Part shown: piece after piece, positions 1 to 7,162 of the stretch
Layout of the letters: every line of letters starts with the position of its first letter
How positions within the stretch are numbered: position 1 is the first letter of the stretch
Assembly: GCA_902781505.1 (NCBI GenBank)
Contig: CACZJL010000014.1
Location: forward strand, 1 to 54,741
DNA from: an uncultured Lachnospiraceae bacterium
GTDB taxonomy: Bacteria; Bacillota; Clostridia; Lachnospirales; Lachnospiraceae
DNA length: 54,741 nt
Direction: 5' to 3'
Notes under the pieces: generated by a model
Database searches by the model: none
Told to the model about the DNA's origin: nothing
Seen by the model: the letters and a program-made list of their open reading frames with translations, nothing else
Position numbers and translations under genes: made by a program

Positions 1-87
1 GATGATGAATACTTCTTCTTAAAGATCATGGATATGAGCCGGAAGAAGTATGTCAGGAATCAGCCATCACATAAAATTTGTGATTGA
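1..87 (+). CDS. C-terminal end of an unidentified gene (partial)
   Basis: An open frame runs in from the left edge and stops at the TGA at 85-87, leaving 28 codons rich in Lys, Arg and aromatic residues (for example DDEYFFLKIMDMSRKKY). The fragment is too short to assign a family. No clear terminator follows it. It may be the end of a real gene or a chance frame. Confidence 0.3.
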   Translation, partial: DDEYFFLKIMDMSRKKYVRNQPSHKICD

Positions 88-196
88 GCCTTTTTTATTA
101 ATTCAATTTTCCGAGTGAAATTTTACTCTAGCCGCATTCCTTCCCAGTCAGACGCGCATAAGAATTACCGGACATAAAAATCTCTCCACGTTCAAG

Positions 197-225
197 TTGC
201 ACACCGCTTCAAAATAAAGTAAAAT
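197..225 (+). promoter_or_regulatory. Sigma-A type promoter of the small lipoprotein gene
   Basis: TTGCAC at 197-202 and TAAAAT at 220-225 are separated by 17 bp, which fits the housekeeping promoter pattern. The predicted start of transcription lies about 40 bp before the ATG at 275. Confidence 0.5.
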
Positions 226-274
226 CAATTTGCATTATTACGACGCGATTAAAATCCATCGGGAGGATCAAAAT

Positions 275-610
275 ATGAAGAACCTTAAAAGAATTTTAGC
301 AGTCGCACTGCTTGTTCTCACACTTACAGCACTTGTTGCATGCGGCAAGGAAGATTTAGTCGGAACCTGGGAAGGCAAGGAAGGGGACTACACCGTAACT
401 TATGTCTTCAACAAAGACGGCACCGGCACCTGCTCATCCGACGGTGTAACAGTAAACATCACATATACAGCCGATGACACAGCTCACACCATCGATATCA
501 AGGCAGATGCCTTAGGCCAGAACGTAACCCAAAGCCTTTCTTACGAAATTAAGAAGAGCGAGCTTACACTCACAAGCTCCGGCGCTTCCGTTAAATTCAC
601 AAAGAAATAA
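275..610 (+). CDS. Small secreted lipoprotein, lipocalin-like fold possible
   Basis: The product is 111 residues with a classic lipoprotein signal: a Lys/Arg start, a hydrophobic stretch and the lipobox LVAC followed by Gly-Lys. The mature part should be tethered to the outer face of the membrane. It begins with LVGTWEGKEGDYTVTYVF and a DGTGT turn. This pattern is typical of small beta-barrel lipoproteins of Clostridia that resemble lipocalin or DUF5640 proteins, but no ligand can be inferred. The ATG at 275 is chosen because GGGAGG sits 8 bp before it and the signal peptide starts there. A TTG at 230 in the same frame has no such site. The gene is monocistronic between its own promoter and terminator. 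Confidence 0.75.
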   Translation: MKNLKRILAVALLVLTLTALVACGKEDLVGTWEGKEGDYTVTYVFNKDGTGTCSSDGVTVNITYTADDTAHTIDIKADALGQNVTQSLSYEIKKSELTLTSSGASVKFTKK

Positions 611-626
611 TTCCTTCATAACAAAA

Positions 627-660
627 GGGGGCTGTACCACTTCGGTACAGCCCCCCTTTC
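627..660. terminator. Bidirectional rho-independent terminator
   Basis: A perfect 12-bp stem (GGGGGCTGTACC paired with GGTACAGCCCCC) with a 5-nt loop has a T-run on each side when read from either strand. It sits between the convergent lipoprotein and hsp20 genes and probably ends both transcripts. Confidence 0.85.
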
Positions 661-725
661 TTTATAAAATGGAGAGAAAAGTAATGAAAAATCTATGTAA
701 TAGCTGCCGTTAAACGGCCTCGTTA

Positions 726-1172
726 TTATTCAATCGAGATTCTTTCTGCCTCTGGCAGCACTTCTTTTGATTCTTTTTTAGGAATCACCATAATGAGCTC
801 GCCATTCTGAAATGAAGCCTTAATATCTTCCTGTTTCAACTCCTCGCCGACATAAAAGCTTCTTGATAATTGTCCGGAATACGTCTCCTTAAAGACATAC
901 TCTCCCTTCTTACTTTCATCAGGCTTCTCCTCTTTACTGTCTGTGTGAGATGCCTCAATCGTAAGATAGCCCTTTCTCAGACTTGCCCGTACCTCTTCTT
1001 TCTTAAATCCCGGTAGCTGAAGCGTTAACTCATAATGATCCTTGCAATCTTTACAGTCTGTCTTCATCTTCATTTGCCTTGCACCTTCCATTCTGTAATC
1101 GAAAGGCAGCGGACAAAAGTCGTCGAAAAAGTCATCTTTCAAATAATCATTAAAAACACTAGGAAATAACAT
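726..1172 (-). CDS. Hsp20 family small heat shock protein (second of two)
   Basis: This 148-residue ATP-independent chaperone has an alpha-crystallin domain at about residues 40-135. Visible landmarks are YELTLQLPGFKKEEV, a Gly-Lys-Gly-type beta strand (LRKGYLTIEA) and NGELIMVIPKKE. An I-x-I motif (ISI) ends the chain and in this family docks neighbouring subunits. It should bind unfolding proteins in the cytoplasm. The ATG at 1172 is preceded by GGAGGA at 6 bp, so longer frames upstream are not used. It is a clear paralogue of the next gene, with the same MLxPSxFxD start, and lies 149 bp downstream of it. It is probably expressed from the same CIRCE-controlled promoter. Confidence 0.9.
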   Translation of the reverse strand: MLFPSVFNDYLKDDFFDDFCPLPFDYRMEGARQMKMKTDCKDCKDHYELTLQLPGFKKEEVRASLRKGYLTIEASHTDSKEEKPDESKKGEYVFKETYSGQLSRSFYVGEELKQEDIKASFQNGELIMVIPKKESKEVLPEAERISIE

Positions 1173-1321
1173 AAGCCATCCTCCTTTTTGAATGAAACTC
1201 TTCGACCGTTGATTTGAAGCGGTCATGAATCCGTCAGGATTCAACAATATGGTACTATATATAAACACACCGGGAGACTGTACGAGTGGGAATCCCCCGA
1301 TGCGGTTTAACAAAAGTTGCT

Positions 1322-1741
1322 TTAATCAATCGCGATAAAGCTTTCCTTCTCAATCTTTGGCTTCTGATTCTTTGGAATGATAATCTCAAGCTCACCATTC
1401 TCAAATCTCGCCTTGATCTGCTCCTTCTCTAAGGTTTCACCAACGTAGAAGCTTCTGATGTACTCGCCGGAATAGCTTTCCTTCCATACATACTTGCCAT
1501 TCTCCTTCTTAGTGTCATCCTTAGTTTCCTCATGTCTTGCAGAAATTGTAAGATATCCTTTCTTCAGCTCCGCCTTAATCTCATTCTTCTTAAATCCAGG
1601 AAGCTGTAAAGTAAGTTCATAGTATGTCTCAAACTCCTGTAAATCAGACTTCATCTGCATCTGGCGATTGCCATTCTTGCTGTAATCATATGGTGTAGGA
1701 TAAAAGTTCTCAAATAAATCATCAAAAAGACTAGGTAACAT
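1322..1741 (-). CDS. Hsp20 family small heat shock protein (first of two)
   Basis: The product is 139 residues with a central alpha-crystallin domain: YELTLQLPGFKKNEI, LKKGYLTISA and NGELEIIIPK. The C-terminal I-x-I motif is IAI. It is a holdase chaperone for denatured proteins. The start at 1741 has a strong AGGAGG site. The gene is the first behind a TTGACA/TATAAC promoter whose -35 box lies inside a CIRCE element, so heat-inducible repression by HrcA is expected. The closely similar next gene indicates a tandem duplication. Confidence 0.9.
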   Translation of the reverse strand: MLPSLFDDLFENFYPTPYDYSKNGNRQMQMKSDLQEFETYYELTLQLPGFKKNEIKAELKKGYLTISARHEETKDDTKKENGKYVWKESYSGEYIRSFYVGETLEKEQIKARFENGELEIIIPKNQKPKIEKESFIAID

Positions 1742-1813
1742 AATATTGTCCTCCTTTAAATAAAACTGAAACTTTTGGATCTTTGGACTAACCCTCTTTG
1801 TTTCACTGATTAT

Positions 1814-1842
1814 GTTATATCACTTGTTATTAGCACTGTCAA
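1814..1842 (-). promoter_or_regulatory. Sigma-A promoter of the hsp20 pair
   Basis: Read on the minus strand, TTGACA (1842-1837) and TATAAC (1819-1814) are spaced by exactly 17 bp. The predicted start of transcription falls near 1807, about 65 bp before the first hsp20 start codon. Confidence 0.8.
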
Positions 1843-1856
1843 GTGGCGAGTGCTAA
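1830..1856. promoter_or_regulatory. CIRCE element (HrcA operator)
   Basis: TTAGCACTG, 9 bp, then GAGTGCTAA matches the CIRCE consensus TTAGCACTC-N9-GAGTGCTAA with a single mismatch. It covers the -35 box of the hsp20 promoter, so bound HrcA would block RNA polymerase. HrcA control of class I heat-shock genes is established in Firmicutes, and its use here for small Hsps follows from the position. Confidence 0.9.
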
Positions 1857-1952
1857 TTTCTTCAAAAGATAGAAATTCCGCTTCAAACCTGTGATTAGAA
1901 CATGAAATATGTTACAATCTCAGAAGAAATATTTTAAAAAAGGACAAAATCT

Positions 1953-3260
1953 ATGAGTAAGCAAAAGACGCCCGAGGTACGCCGTAAGAAACTTCGTACC
2001 CGGAAAATGATGAGACGACGCCAGTTTTTCCTGGTTTCTCTTCTACTGTGCACTTTTGTGGCTGTTCTTGTGGGTGGTCTGGCTCTTCTTGCAGCCATTG
2101 ATTCCGGCAATATAAATCTTTCCCTGCCAACCGGTCGAGTAAAAGAAACAGAGGCTCCGACAGAACCCGCTTCTGACGTTGCGAAGGATCCTAACTCAAG
2201 TGCCGAAGCAAGGGTCAATGCATGGATGGAGACCCTGACCTTAGAACAGAAAGTCGCACAGCTCTTCATAGTAAAGCCGGAAGGCATTTCCTATGAAGAT
2301 GATATCAAGGAAATGACCACCGCCATGTGTAAGCGCTTAGACACCTATCCTGCAGGCGGAATCATCTTCTACCGCAACAATATTCAGGACGAGACTCAGA
2401 TCAAAAAATTCCTTGCCGACATCAATACATATTACAGAAGCAAAAACCTGCCACTCCCATTCCTTGCCATCGACGAGGAAGGCGGACAGATTGCACCAAT
2501 TGCTTCCAATGCGGCTTTCAAGGTGACAAAGGCTGAATCATTAGCACGGCTCGGTGCCAGCGGTGATCCTTCTAAAGCCTATGAATCCGGCAAGACAATC
2601 GGAACATATCTGAAAGCTCTCGGTTTTAACCTTGATTACGCACCAAATGCCAATGTACTTACAAACCCGGAAAATGCTGAAGTAAAAGCAGCCTCCTTCG
2701 GAGCTGACGCCAACATGGTAACCTCCATGTCGCAAAGCTTCACAACAGGTTTGAAAGAAGCTGGAATCATCGCTTCTGTTAAGAACTTCCCTGGTGAAGG
2801 CGGCGCTGAAGGTTCCACGGAAGAGAACCTCGCTCCAAGCAACCGCACCGCCAATGATATGATGAGCACTGACATGGCTCCTTTTAAAGAAGCTGCCAGA
2901 TCCGGTGTCCCAATGATCACCGGTTCACATGTCTCTGTGAAATCCATCGTAGGCAAGAACACTCCGGCTGATTTAAGTTCCAAGATGATTAACGACATCT
3001 TACGAAATCAGTTCGGCTTCCACGGCGTAGTTTCTACCGATGCCATGGACAAAGGTGCAATCTTGAACCACTATGAATCTGATACCGCAGCCATCGAGGC
3101 AGTCAATGCAGGCAACGACATCATCCTGCAGCCTGGCGACTACAAGAAAGCCTACACAGCTGTCCTTGAAGCCGTAAAATCCGGCAAAATAACACAGGCC
3201 AAGCTCGACGCCTCTGTCAAAAAAATTCTGACATTAAAGGCTGAATATCTGTACGGATAA
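1953..3260 (+). CDS. Membrane-anchored GH3 (NagZ-like) glycoside hydrolase with altered active site
   Basis: The product is 435 residues. An Arg/Lys-rich N-terminus precedes one membrane segment at about residues 25-47, so the enzyme domain (about 85-435) should face outwards. The GH3 barrel is recognisable from LAIDEEGGQIAPI and from STDAMDKGAI, which carries the usual nucleophile Asp. NagZ-type enzymes remove N-acetylglucosamine from peptidoglycan fragments. In them a KHFPGHG...DSH segment supplies substrate contacts and the Asp-His acid/base dyad. Here the segment reads KNFPGEGGAEGSTEEN, so both dyad residues and two substrate-contact histidines are absent. It may use another acid/base, have another substrate or be non-catalytic. 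The ATG at 1953 follows an AAAAGGAC site, and a strong terminator follows. Confidence 0.8.
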   Translation: MSKQKTPEVRRKKLRTRKMMRRRQFFLVSLLLCTFVAVLVGGLALLAAIDSGNINLSLPTGRVKETEAPTEPASDVAKDPNSSAEARVNAWMETLTLEQKVAQLFIVKPEGISYEDDIKEMTTAMCKRLDTYPAGGIIFYRNNIQDETQIKKFLADINTYYRSKNLPLPFLAIDEEGGQIAPIASNAAFKVTKAESLARLGASGDPSKAYESGKTIGTYLKALGFNLDYAPNANVLTNPENAEVKAASFGADANMVTSMSQSFTTGLKEAGIIASVKNFPGEGGAEGSTEENLAPSNRTANDMMSTDMAPFKEAARSGVPMITGSHVSVKSIVGKNTPADLSSKMINDILRNQFGFHGVVSTDAMDKGAILNHYESDTAAIEAVNAGNDIILQPGDYKKAYTAVLEAVKSGKITQAKLDASVKKILTLKAEYLYG

Positions 3261-3265
3261 AAAAC

Positions 3266-3312
3266 AAACACAGCCAGAAAAGAAACAACTTTCTTTTCTG
3301 GCTGTGTTTTTA
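3266..3312 (+). terminator. Rho-independent terminator of the GH3 gene
   Basis: A perfect 20-bp stem (3266-3285 with 3290-3309) and a CAAC loop is followed by a run of T. It lies 6 bp after the GH3 stop codon. Confidence 0.9.
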
Positions 3313-3414
3313 TATCATTTCCATATTCGGTGGCTCTGCTCATCGACTCTGTCTTACCGTCTTTGTGGCTTTCTGGTATCAATATTCAACAATGATAGTT
3401 ACCCGTGCTGTTAG

Positions 3415-3625
3415 TATAATTTAGTGGACACTAAAAGTGCGACACATTAAAATCTTTACCAAAAGAAAGGATGTGTTTCACAATGGCCCACAACGGTAAA
3501 CGATACTCGGAAGAGTTCAAAAATTATCTACAAATGGAAGACTCTTTACGCTCAATCTATTGAAGTAGATGAAAATCAAAAACTCGATGCAGATATCTTG
3601 GCGATTTATTTCGCCATCAAACTGA
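3415..3625 (+). mobile_element. Degenerate IS3-family transposase (OrfA) remnant
   Basis: The ATG at 3483 opens with MAHNGKRYSEEFKN, the typical start of an IS3-family OrfA helix-turn-helix transposase, preceded by AAAGGATGTG. After 14 codons similarity jumps to another frame from 3526, reading IYKWKTLYAQSIEVDEN, which resembles the downstream part of the same protein class. The DNA-binding helices between the two are missing, so the copy has an internal deletion with a frameshift. The sequence AGTGGACACTAAAAGTG at 3423 may be the left terminal repeat. No right end or OrfB was found. Confidence 0.6.
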
Positions 3626-3629
3626 TAAA

Positions 3630-3676
3630 AGACCACTTCGCATTTCGTAATCGAAAACATCAAAGTGGTTTTTATT
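3630..3676. terminator. Possible terminator between the IS remnant and the next gene
   Basis: ACCACTT at 3632-3638 pairs with AAGTGGT at 3663-3669 across a 24-nt loop and is flanked by T-runs on both strands. On the minus strand it would follow the 3705-4331 gene. The large loop makes it weaker than the other terminators here. Confidence 0.4.
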
Positions 3677-3704
3677 TCAACGAATTAGCAAAGCTCTCAA
3701 ACAT

Positions 3705-4331
3705 TTATTCGGACAAAGTCTGAGCGCTCACATGCGATACGTTTCCGTTCGCATCCGTTTCATAGAACAGCATGATGCTGCCCTCTGACTCGGCGCCATT
3801 GCTGTTCGCGCCTGTGACCTTCACTATCGTGGCGTACGAATACGTGCCGCTGGATATCCTCGTCACGTACGACGACAGGCTCTCATAACTCATATTGGCA
3901 CCATTGGCGTCAATATCGTTTATCTTCTTGCCATCACGGTTCTCCACGCTCTTGACCTCAGGCATGAACTTCGTCAGGAAGGCATTGTCGTCGGAAAATC
4001 CAAACGACTCCTTCGCCGTGTTGCGAGCCTTGTTGTAGGACTCCGAGTCGTCCCAGGTGAAGATGCTCTTCGCCAGACGGCCCATGGTCGCATCATCCTT
4101 AGCAACGCGCTGAGCGTCATACCCGATCGTGTTCTTGACGGGCTCTGACGCCTTGTTTTCTACATCATTCTTCGCTGCCGAAATCTTGTCACGCAGCTCT
4201 GAAATCCTGGCCTGCTCTGACCGCTCTGTATTCTGCGCCTGGCTGGTCACTCTGGCATAAAAGAAAATGCCGAACACGAAGAGCAGCACGCTCAAAACCC
4301 AAGGAATAATCTTCTTTACTCGATTGCTCAT
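3705..4331 (-). CDS. Unknown membrane-anchored protein
   Basis: The product is 208 residues. A basic N-terminus (MSNRVKK) and one hydrophobic segment at about residues 9-26 are followed by a charged stretch (about 30-65) of coiled-coil character, then a Ser/Asn/Asp-rich outer domain. The end reads SEGSIMLFYETDANGN. No family is recognised. Its ATG overlaps the stop of the upstream gene as TAATG, so the two are translationally coupled. Both are richer in G and C and in Asp/Ser/Thr codons than their neighbours, and they sit beside an IS remnant. This suggests acquired cargo that acts as a pair at the cell surface. Confidence 0.65.
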   Translation of the reverse strand: MSNRVKKIIPWVLSVLLFVFGIFFYARVTSQAQNTERSEQARISELRDKISAAKNDVENKASEPVKNTIGYDAQRVAKDDATMGRLAKSIFTWDDSESYNKARNTAKESFGFSDDNAFLTKFMPEVKSVENRDGKKINDIDANGANMSYESLSSYVTRISSGTYSYATIVKVTGANSNGAESEGSIMLFYETDANGNVSHVSAQTLSE

Positions 4332-5101
4332 TAGTTGCTGCCCCCTTTCATTGCTTCCTTACGCATCTGGTCACGGGCCTCCCAGATATCTGTATAATCG
4401 TTGCTGTCCGACTCGTTGCCCGGAAGCTCAGAATTGCCGGAAGCATTCCTGATGTCATCAATCAGACCATCAATGATGGTCTTGTTATTGTTCTCTGGCG
4501 TACCGCTCATCGCCGAATTGCCTGCCATCGTCGTCGTCTTGGAGAAATCAGTGAACTTCTCCTTGCTCGCATTATAGGTCGCCGTTGCATAGGCATACAC
4601 GACACCGCTATCCTTGTCCTTGCAGATCCACATCGACTTCGTCGTGTCCCCGCTGAACGTATAACCGCCCGTGAACTCCCATGAATAATTATCAGGCTTG
4701 CTATTGCGATACCAAATTGCCCCGGCATCTGCCGAGCTTTTATCATCAAAATACTTCTGGATATCCGTCTTGATAGCCTTGATACCATCGCTGTCATTGC
4801 TGTCGACTGTGATGTACTTCGTCTGCGATACGGCAACGGCATCACCTGCTGTCTTGGCAGAGGCAACAATCTCCTGACCGGACTTCCCCGTCGCGTCAGA
4901 CGACGTGGAGGAAACCTGCTTCAAATTGTCTTCAAGCGTCGCTATCGTCGCCTTGTTCTTCTTGCTCTCCGCCTGTGCATCCGTCTGCACATTGTTTGCT
5001 GACACCAGACCGACAACACCGCCGATGGCAAGCGCTGCACAGAGCACCGCCGACGCCACACGTCGCACATTTATCTTCTTCTTTGCTGGCTTATCTGCCA
5101 T
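4331..5101 (-). CDS. Unknown membrane-anchored, Ser/Thr/Asp-rich surface protein
   Basis: The product is 256 residues. A cytoplasmic KPAKKKINVRR stretch precedes one membrane segment at about residues 14-35. A short coiled-coil-like region (about 40-65) and a polar outer domain follow, with an aromatic core (AIWYRNSKPDNYSWEFTGGY) and a Lys/Glu/Asn-rich tail. No family is recognised. The start at 5101 is chosen because GGAG lies 10 bp before that ATG. An in-frame GTG at 5110 is too close to the ribosome site. It shares its topology with the downstream gene, to which it is coupled by TAATG, and follows the broken gene at 5200-5500. The three may once have formed one operon. Confidence 0.65.
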   Translation of the reverse strand: MADKPAKKKINVRRVASAVLCAALAIGGVVGLVSANNVQTDAQAESKKNKATIATLEDNLKQVSSTSSDATGKSGQEIVASAKTAGDAVAVSQTKYITVDSNDSDGIKAIKTDIQKYFDDKSSADAGAIWYRNSKPDNYSWEFTGGYTFSGDTTKSMWICKDKDSGVVYAYATATYNASKEKFTDFSKTTTMAGNSAMSGTPENNNKTIIDGLIDDIRNASGNSELPGNESDSNDYTDIWEARDQMRKEAMKGGSN

Positions 5102-5199
5102 ATCTGCCACTCTCCTTTCAAAATCGTCCCATATACATCACAGACACAATACCACACAATGACTCATTTATCAAAGTATGGCATAGTGCCTGCTTATAT

Positions 5200-5500
5200 T
5201 TAATTCGCGCCCGAACCCGCATTCGCATACGTCGTGCCATGGTCAGGATTGACGCAGCGGAAGACGTGATACTCGGCATTATAATAGAAATCAATGCCGT
5301 GGTTCGACATATACGCAATCACGTCATCCCCACATCCAAGGGAACGCTCGTTATAGGACGCCGACACGGTGTTATATGTCGTCTGCTTCGGATATTTGGC
5401 CGCAACTGCCTCGTTGCCAACATACAGCTCGGATAGGTCTCATCCGTACCTGACCACACGACGGCGGTTGCCACGCTATAGTCACACGAAAGAAGAAAAG
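5200..5500 (-). pseudogene. Truncated, frameshifted gene for a secreted-type protein
   Basis: Two overlapping minus-strand frames together read as one protein end. Upstream is CDYSVATAVVWSGTDETYP, and after a one-base loss near 5430 it continues ELYVGNEAVAAKYP, through GCGDDVIAYMSNHGIDFYY, to a stop at 5202-5200. The 5' part is missing beyond about 5500. The Cys in CDYSVATAV followed by later His residues loosely recalls papain-like peptidoglycan hydrolases (NlpC/P60 or CHAP type), but this is a guess. Composition matches the two unknown genes downstream. Confidence 0.5.
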
Positions 5501-5602
5501 TGGCGCCTCGCGTTACCCTCCTTAACATTTTATAGTTTGCATCATGTTTATAATTTATTCAAGTCCTACATATTTATTAATTTCAATAATCTAACCTGTT
5601 TA

Positions 5603-6787
5603 TTATTTTCTCTCCACCGTACTGATTGTTTTCAGTCCGCAGATTCTGTCATATCGATATCTGGTATCCTGTTTTATAGCCATGTGAATCACATTGGCCA
5701 TTCCATAGAAATAAAGACAGAACAACGCAGCTCCAGCACCAATCAGCAGCTCTTTCGTCAATACTGCCTCGTCTTCCGGGCGGACGTACTGCAGTAGCTG
5801 CCAGGCAAAGAGTGGTGCAGCCAGAAGCACAATCATCATAATGAAGTAACGAACGGCCAGCTGCCAGAAATGGGCACGGGTGCCATTGTTACGGACCAGA
5901 CGGATGTTTACAAGCCATTTGCCAAGAGAATAGCCATTCGAGACGGTCGTGATGAAAGTCATGATGACAAATCCAGCCATTGGCAGGAAGTATACGGCAT
6001 AGTGACGTGGAATATGTGTCATATCGAAGTGCTGAAAGACAAATTCATGTATTCTTTCCTGCATCAGATACACACAGCCTCCTGTCAGAAGTAGGATGAT
6101 AACTGCATCGACAGCAAATGCCAGAAGTCTTCGAAATAACGAAACATGTGCCCCGTGAAGATATGACTCTTCATCGAGACGCTCTCTTGTCGGCAGGAAG
6201 TGAACAAACAGCGGCGTCATGCCCCATCCGATTACGCCACCGATTGTATTGCAGATTAAATCATCCACATCGAAATTTCGATAAGGATATGGATAGATGT
6301 GATACACCCCGGTCAGCTGCGTCACCTCAAAGAACAAACTGTACAGGAAGCTTAAGATAAGCACCTGCCAGAATGGTCTCTTAAAGTAATAGCGCAGGTA
6401 CACGCCAAATGGAAACAGGAGAGCGATGTTAAACAGAAGCTCCCACAGTTCACGGTTTTTCAGTGCCGCTTTCCAGGTCGATACATCAGACAATGTGAAA
6501 CCAGACTGCGTCAGCCACCTGTGCACAGCGTCAAATACCTTCAGGTTGGCGAATCCAAGTGGTTCCGTCAGCTCTCTTACCGGCGGAAGCGGAAGCAGTG
6601 TCATAAAGAAGCTGGTCAGCATGTAAAAGATAAACGAATACACGATGACAATTCGAAATACCAGAATCGCTCCATATTTGTGATATTGATGAAGAATATA
6701 CGGTAACGTAAAAACAGCGGCCAGTATTGGAAATACATAGACCGCTGTAATGATTGGTTCCAGATATTCCTGAAACATTTGTGTCAT
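5603..6787 (-). CDS. VanZ-like and RDD two-domain membrane protein
   Basis: This 394-residue integral membrane protein has an N-terminal VanZ-like domain at about residues 45-200, seen in LLFNIALLFPFGVYLRYYF, FEVTQLTG and FDVDDLICNTIGGVIGW. A second domain at about 220-390 shows RDD features: RRLLAFAVDAVIILLL near its start and NGYSLGKWLVNIRLV in the middle. About 9-10 membrane segments are visible. VanZ proteins affect teicoplanin resistance in enterococci, and RDD proteins include transporters and ion antiporters. The role of the fusion is not established. AAGGGG lies 6 bp before the ATG. It is followed by no close gene and preceded by a 57-codon gene in the same direction. Confidence 0.8.
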   Translation of the reverse strand: MTQMFQEYLEPIITAVYVFPILAAVFTLPYILHQYHKYGAILVFRIVIVYSFIFYMLTSFFMTLLPLPPVRELTEPLGFANLKVFDAVHRWLTQSGFTLSDVSTWKAALKNRELWELLFNIALLFPFGVYLRYYFKRPFWQVLILSFLYSLFFEVTQLTGVYHIYPYPYRNFDVDDLICNTIGGVIGWGMTPLFVHFLPTRERLDEESYLHGAHVSLFRRLLAFAVDAVIILLLTGGCVYLMQERIHEFVFQHFDMTHIPRHYAVYFLPMAGFVIMTFITTVSNGYSLGKWLVNIRLVRNNGTRAHFWQLAVRYFIMMIVLLAAPLFAWQLLQYVRPEDEAVLTKELLIGAGAALFCLYFYGMANVIHMAIKQDTRYRYDRICGLKTISTVERK

Positions 6788-6818
6788 AAAAACCCCTTAA
6801 TTGCAGACCCTCAGTTCA

Positions 6819-6992
6819 TTAGTTGTCGGATAATACAGTCTCAACGTATTTGATACTGATGTCCATAAAATTAGAAATGACATTGAGCGGTACACCATTA
6901 TCATTCATGATAAAAATGAGCTGACTCAGTGGTGTTCCGAGCTTACGTTCCTGCTGAATCCAATACTTTACCTGCTGTTCATTCAAAGCCAT
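6819..6992 (-). CDS. Small helical protein of unknown function
   Basis: The product is 57 residues, starting MALNEQQVKYWIQQERK. The ATG at 6992 has GAGGGAG 7 bp upstream, which makes this short start far better than longer frames. The sequence predicts two or three helices, and the segment GVPLNVISNFMDISIKYVETVL has the rhythm of a helix-turn-helix. It may be a small DNA-binding or adaptor protein, but no family is recognised. It reads towards the VanZ-RDD gene 31 bp away and may share its transcript. Confidence 0.6.
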   Translation of the reverse strand: MALNEQQVKYWIQQERKLGTPLSQLIFIMNDNGVPLNVISNFMDISIKYVETVLSDN

Positions 6993-7162
6993 AATATTAT
7001 CTCCCTCTTGAAGATGATTAGTTACCCCGCTCATATGATCAACTGGTTTCACGAACCTTAAATCGATTTGATTATACTGTCTTCCAACCAAACTGTATAG
7101 GTTCTTTTTTTACAAAAATTTTAGATTTACAGAAGTTTTTTTTCACGATTTTAAACAAAAAC

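Noticed and set aside
1201..1321. A second CIRCE or promoter between the two hsp20 genes
   Set aside because: Only a short GAATCC-GTCA-GGATTC dyad is seen and no TTAGCACTC arms or -35/-10 pair, so shared expression is more likely.
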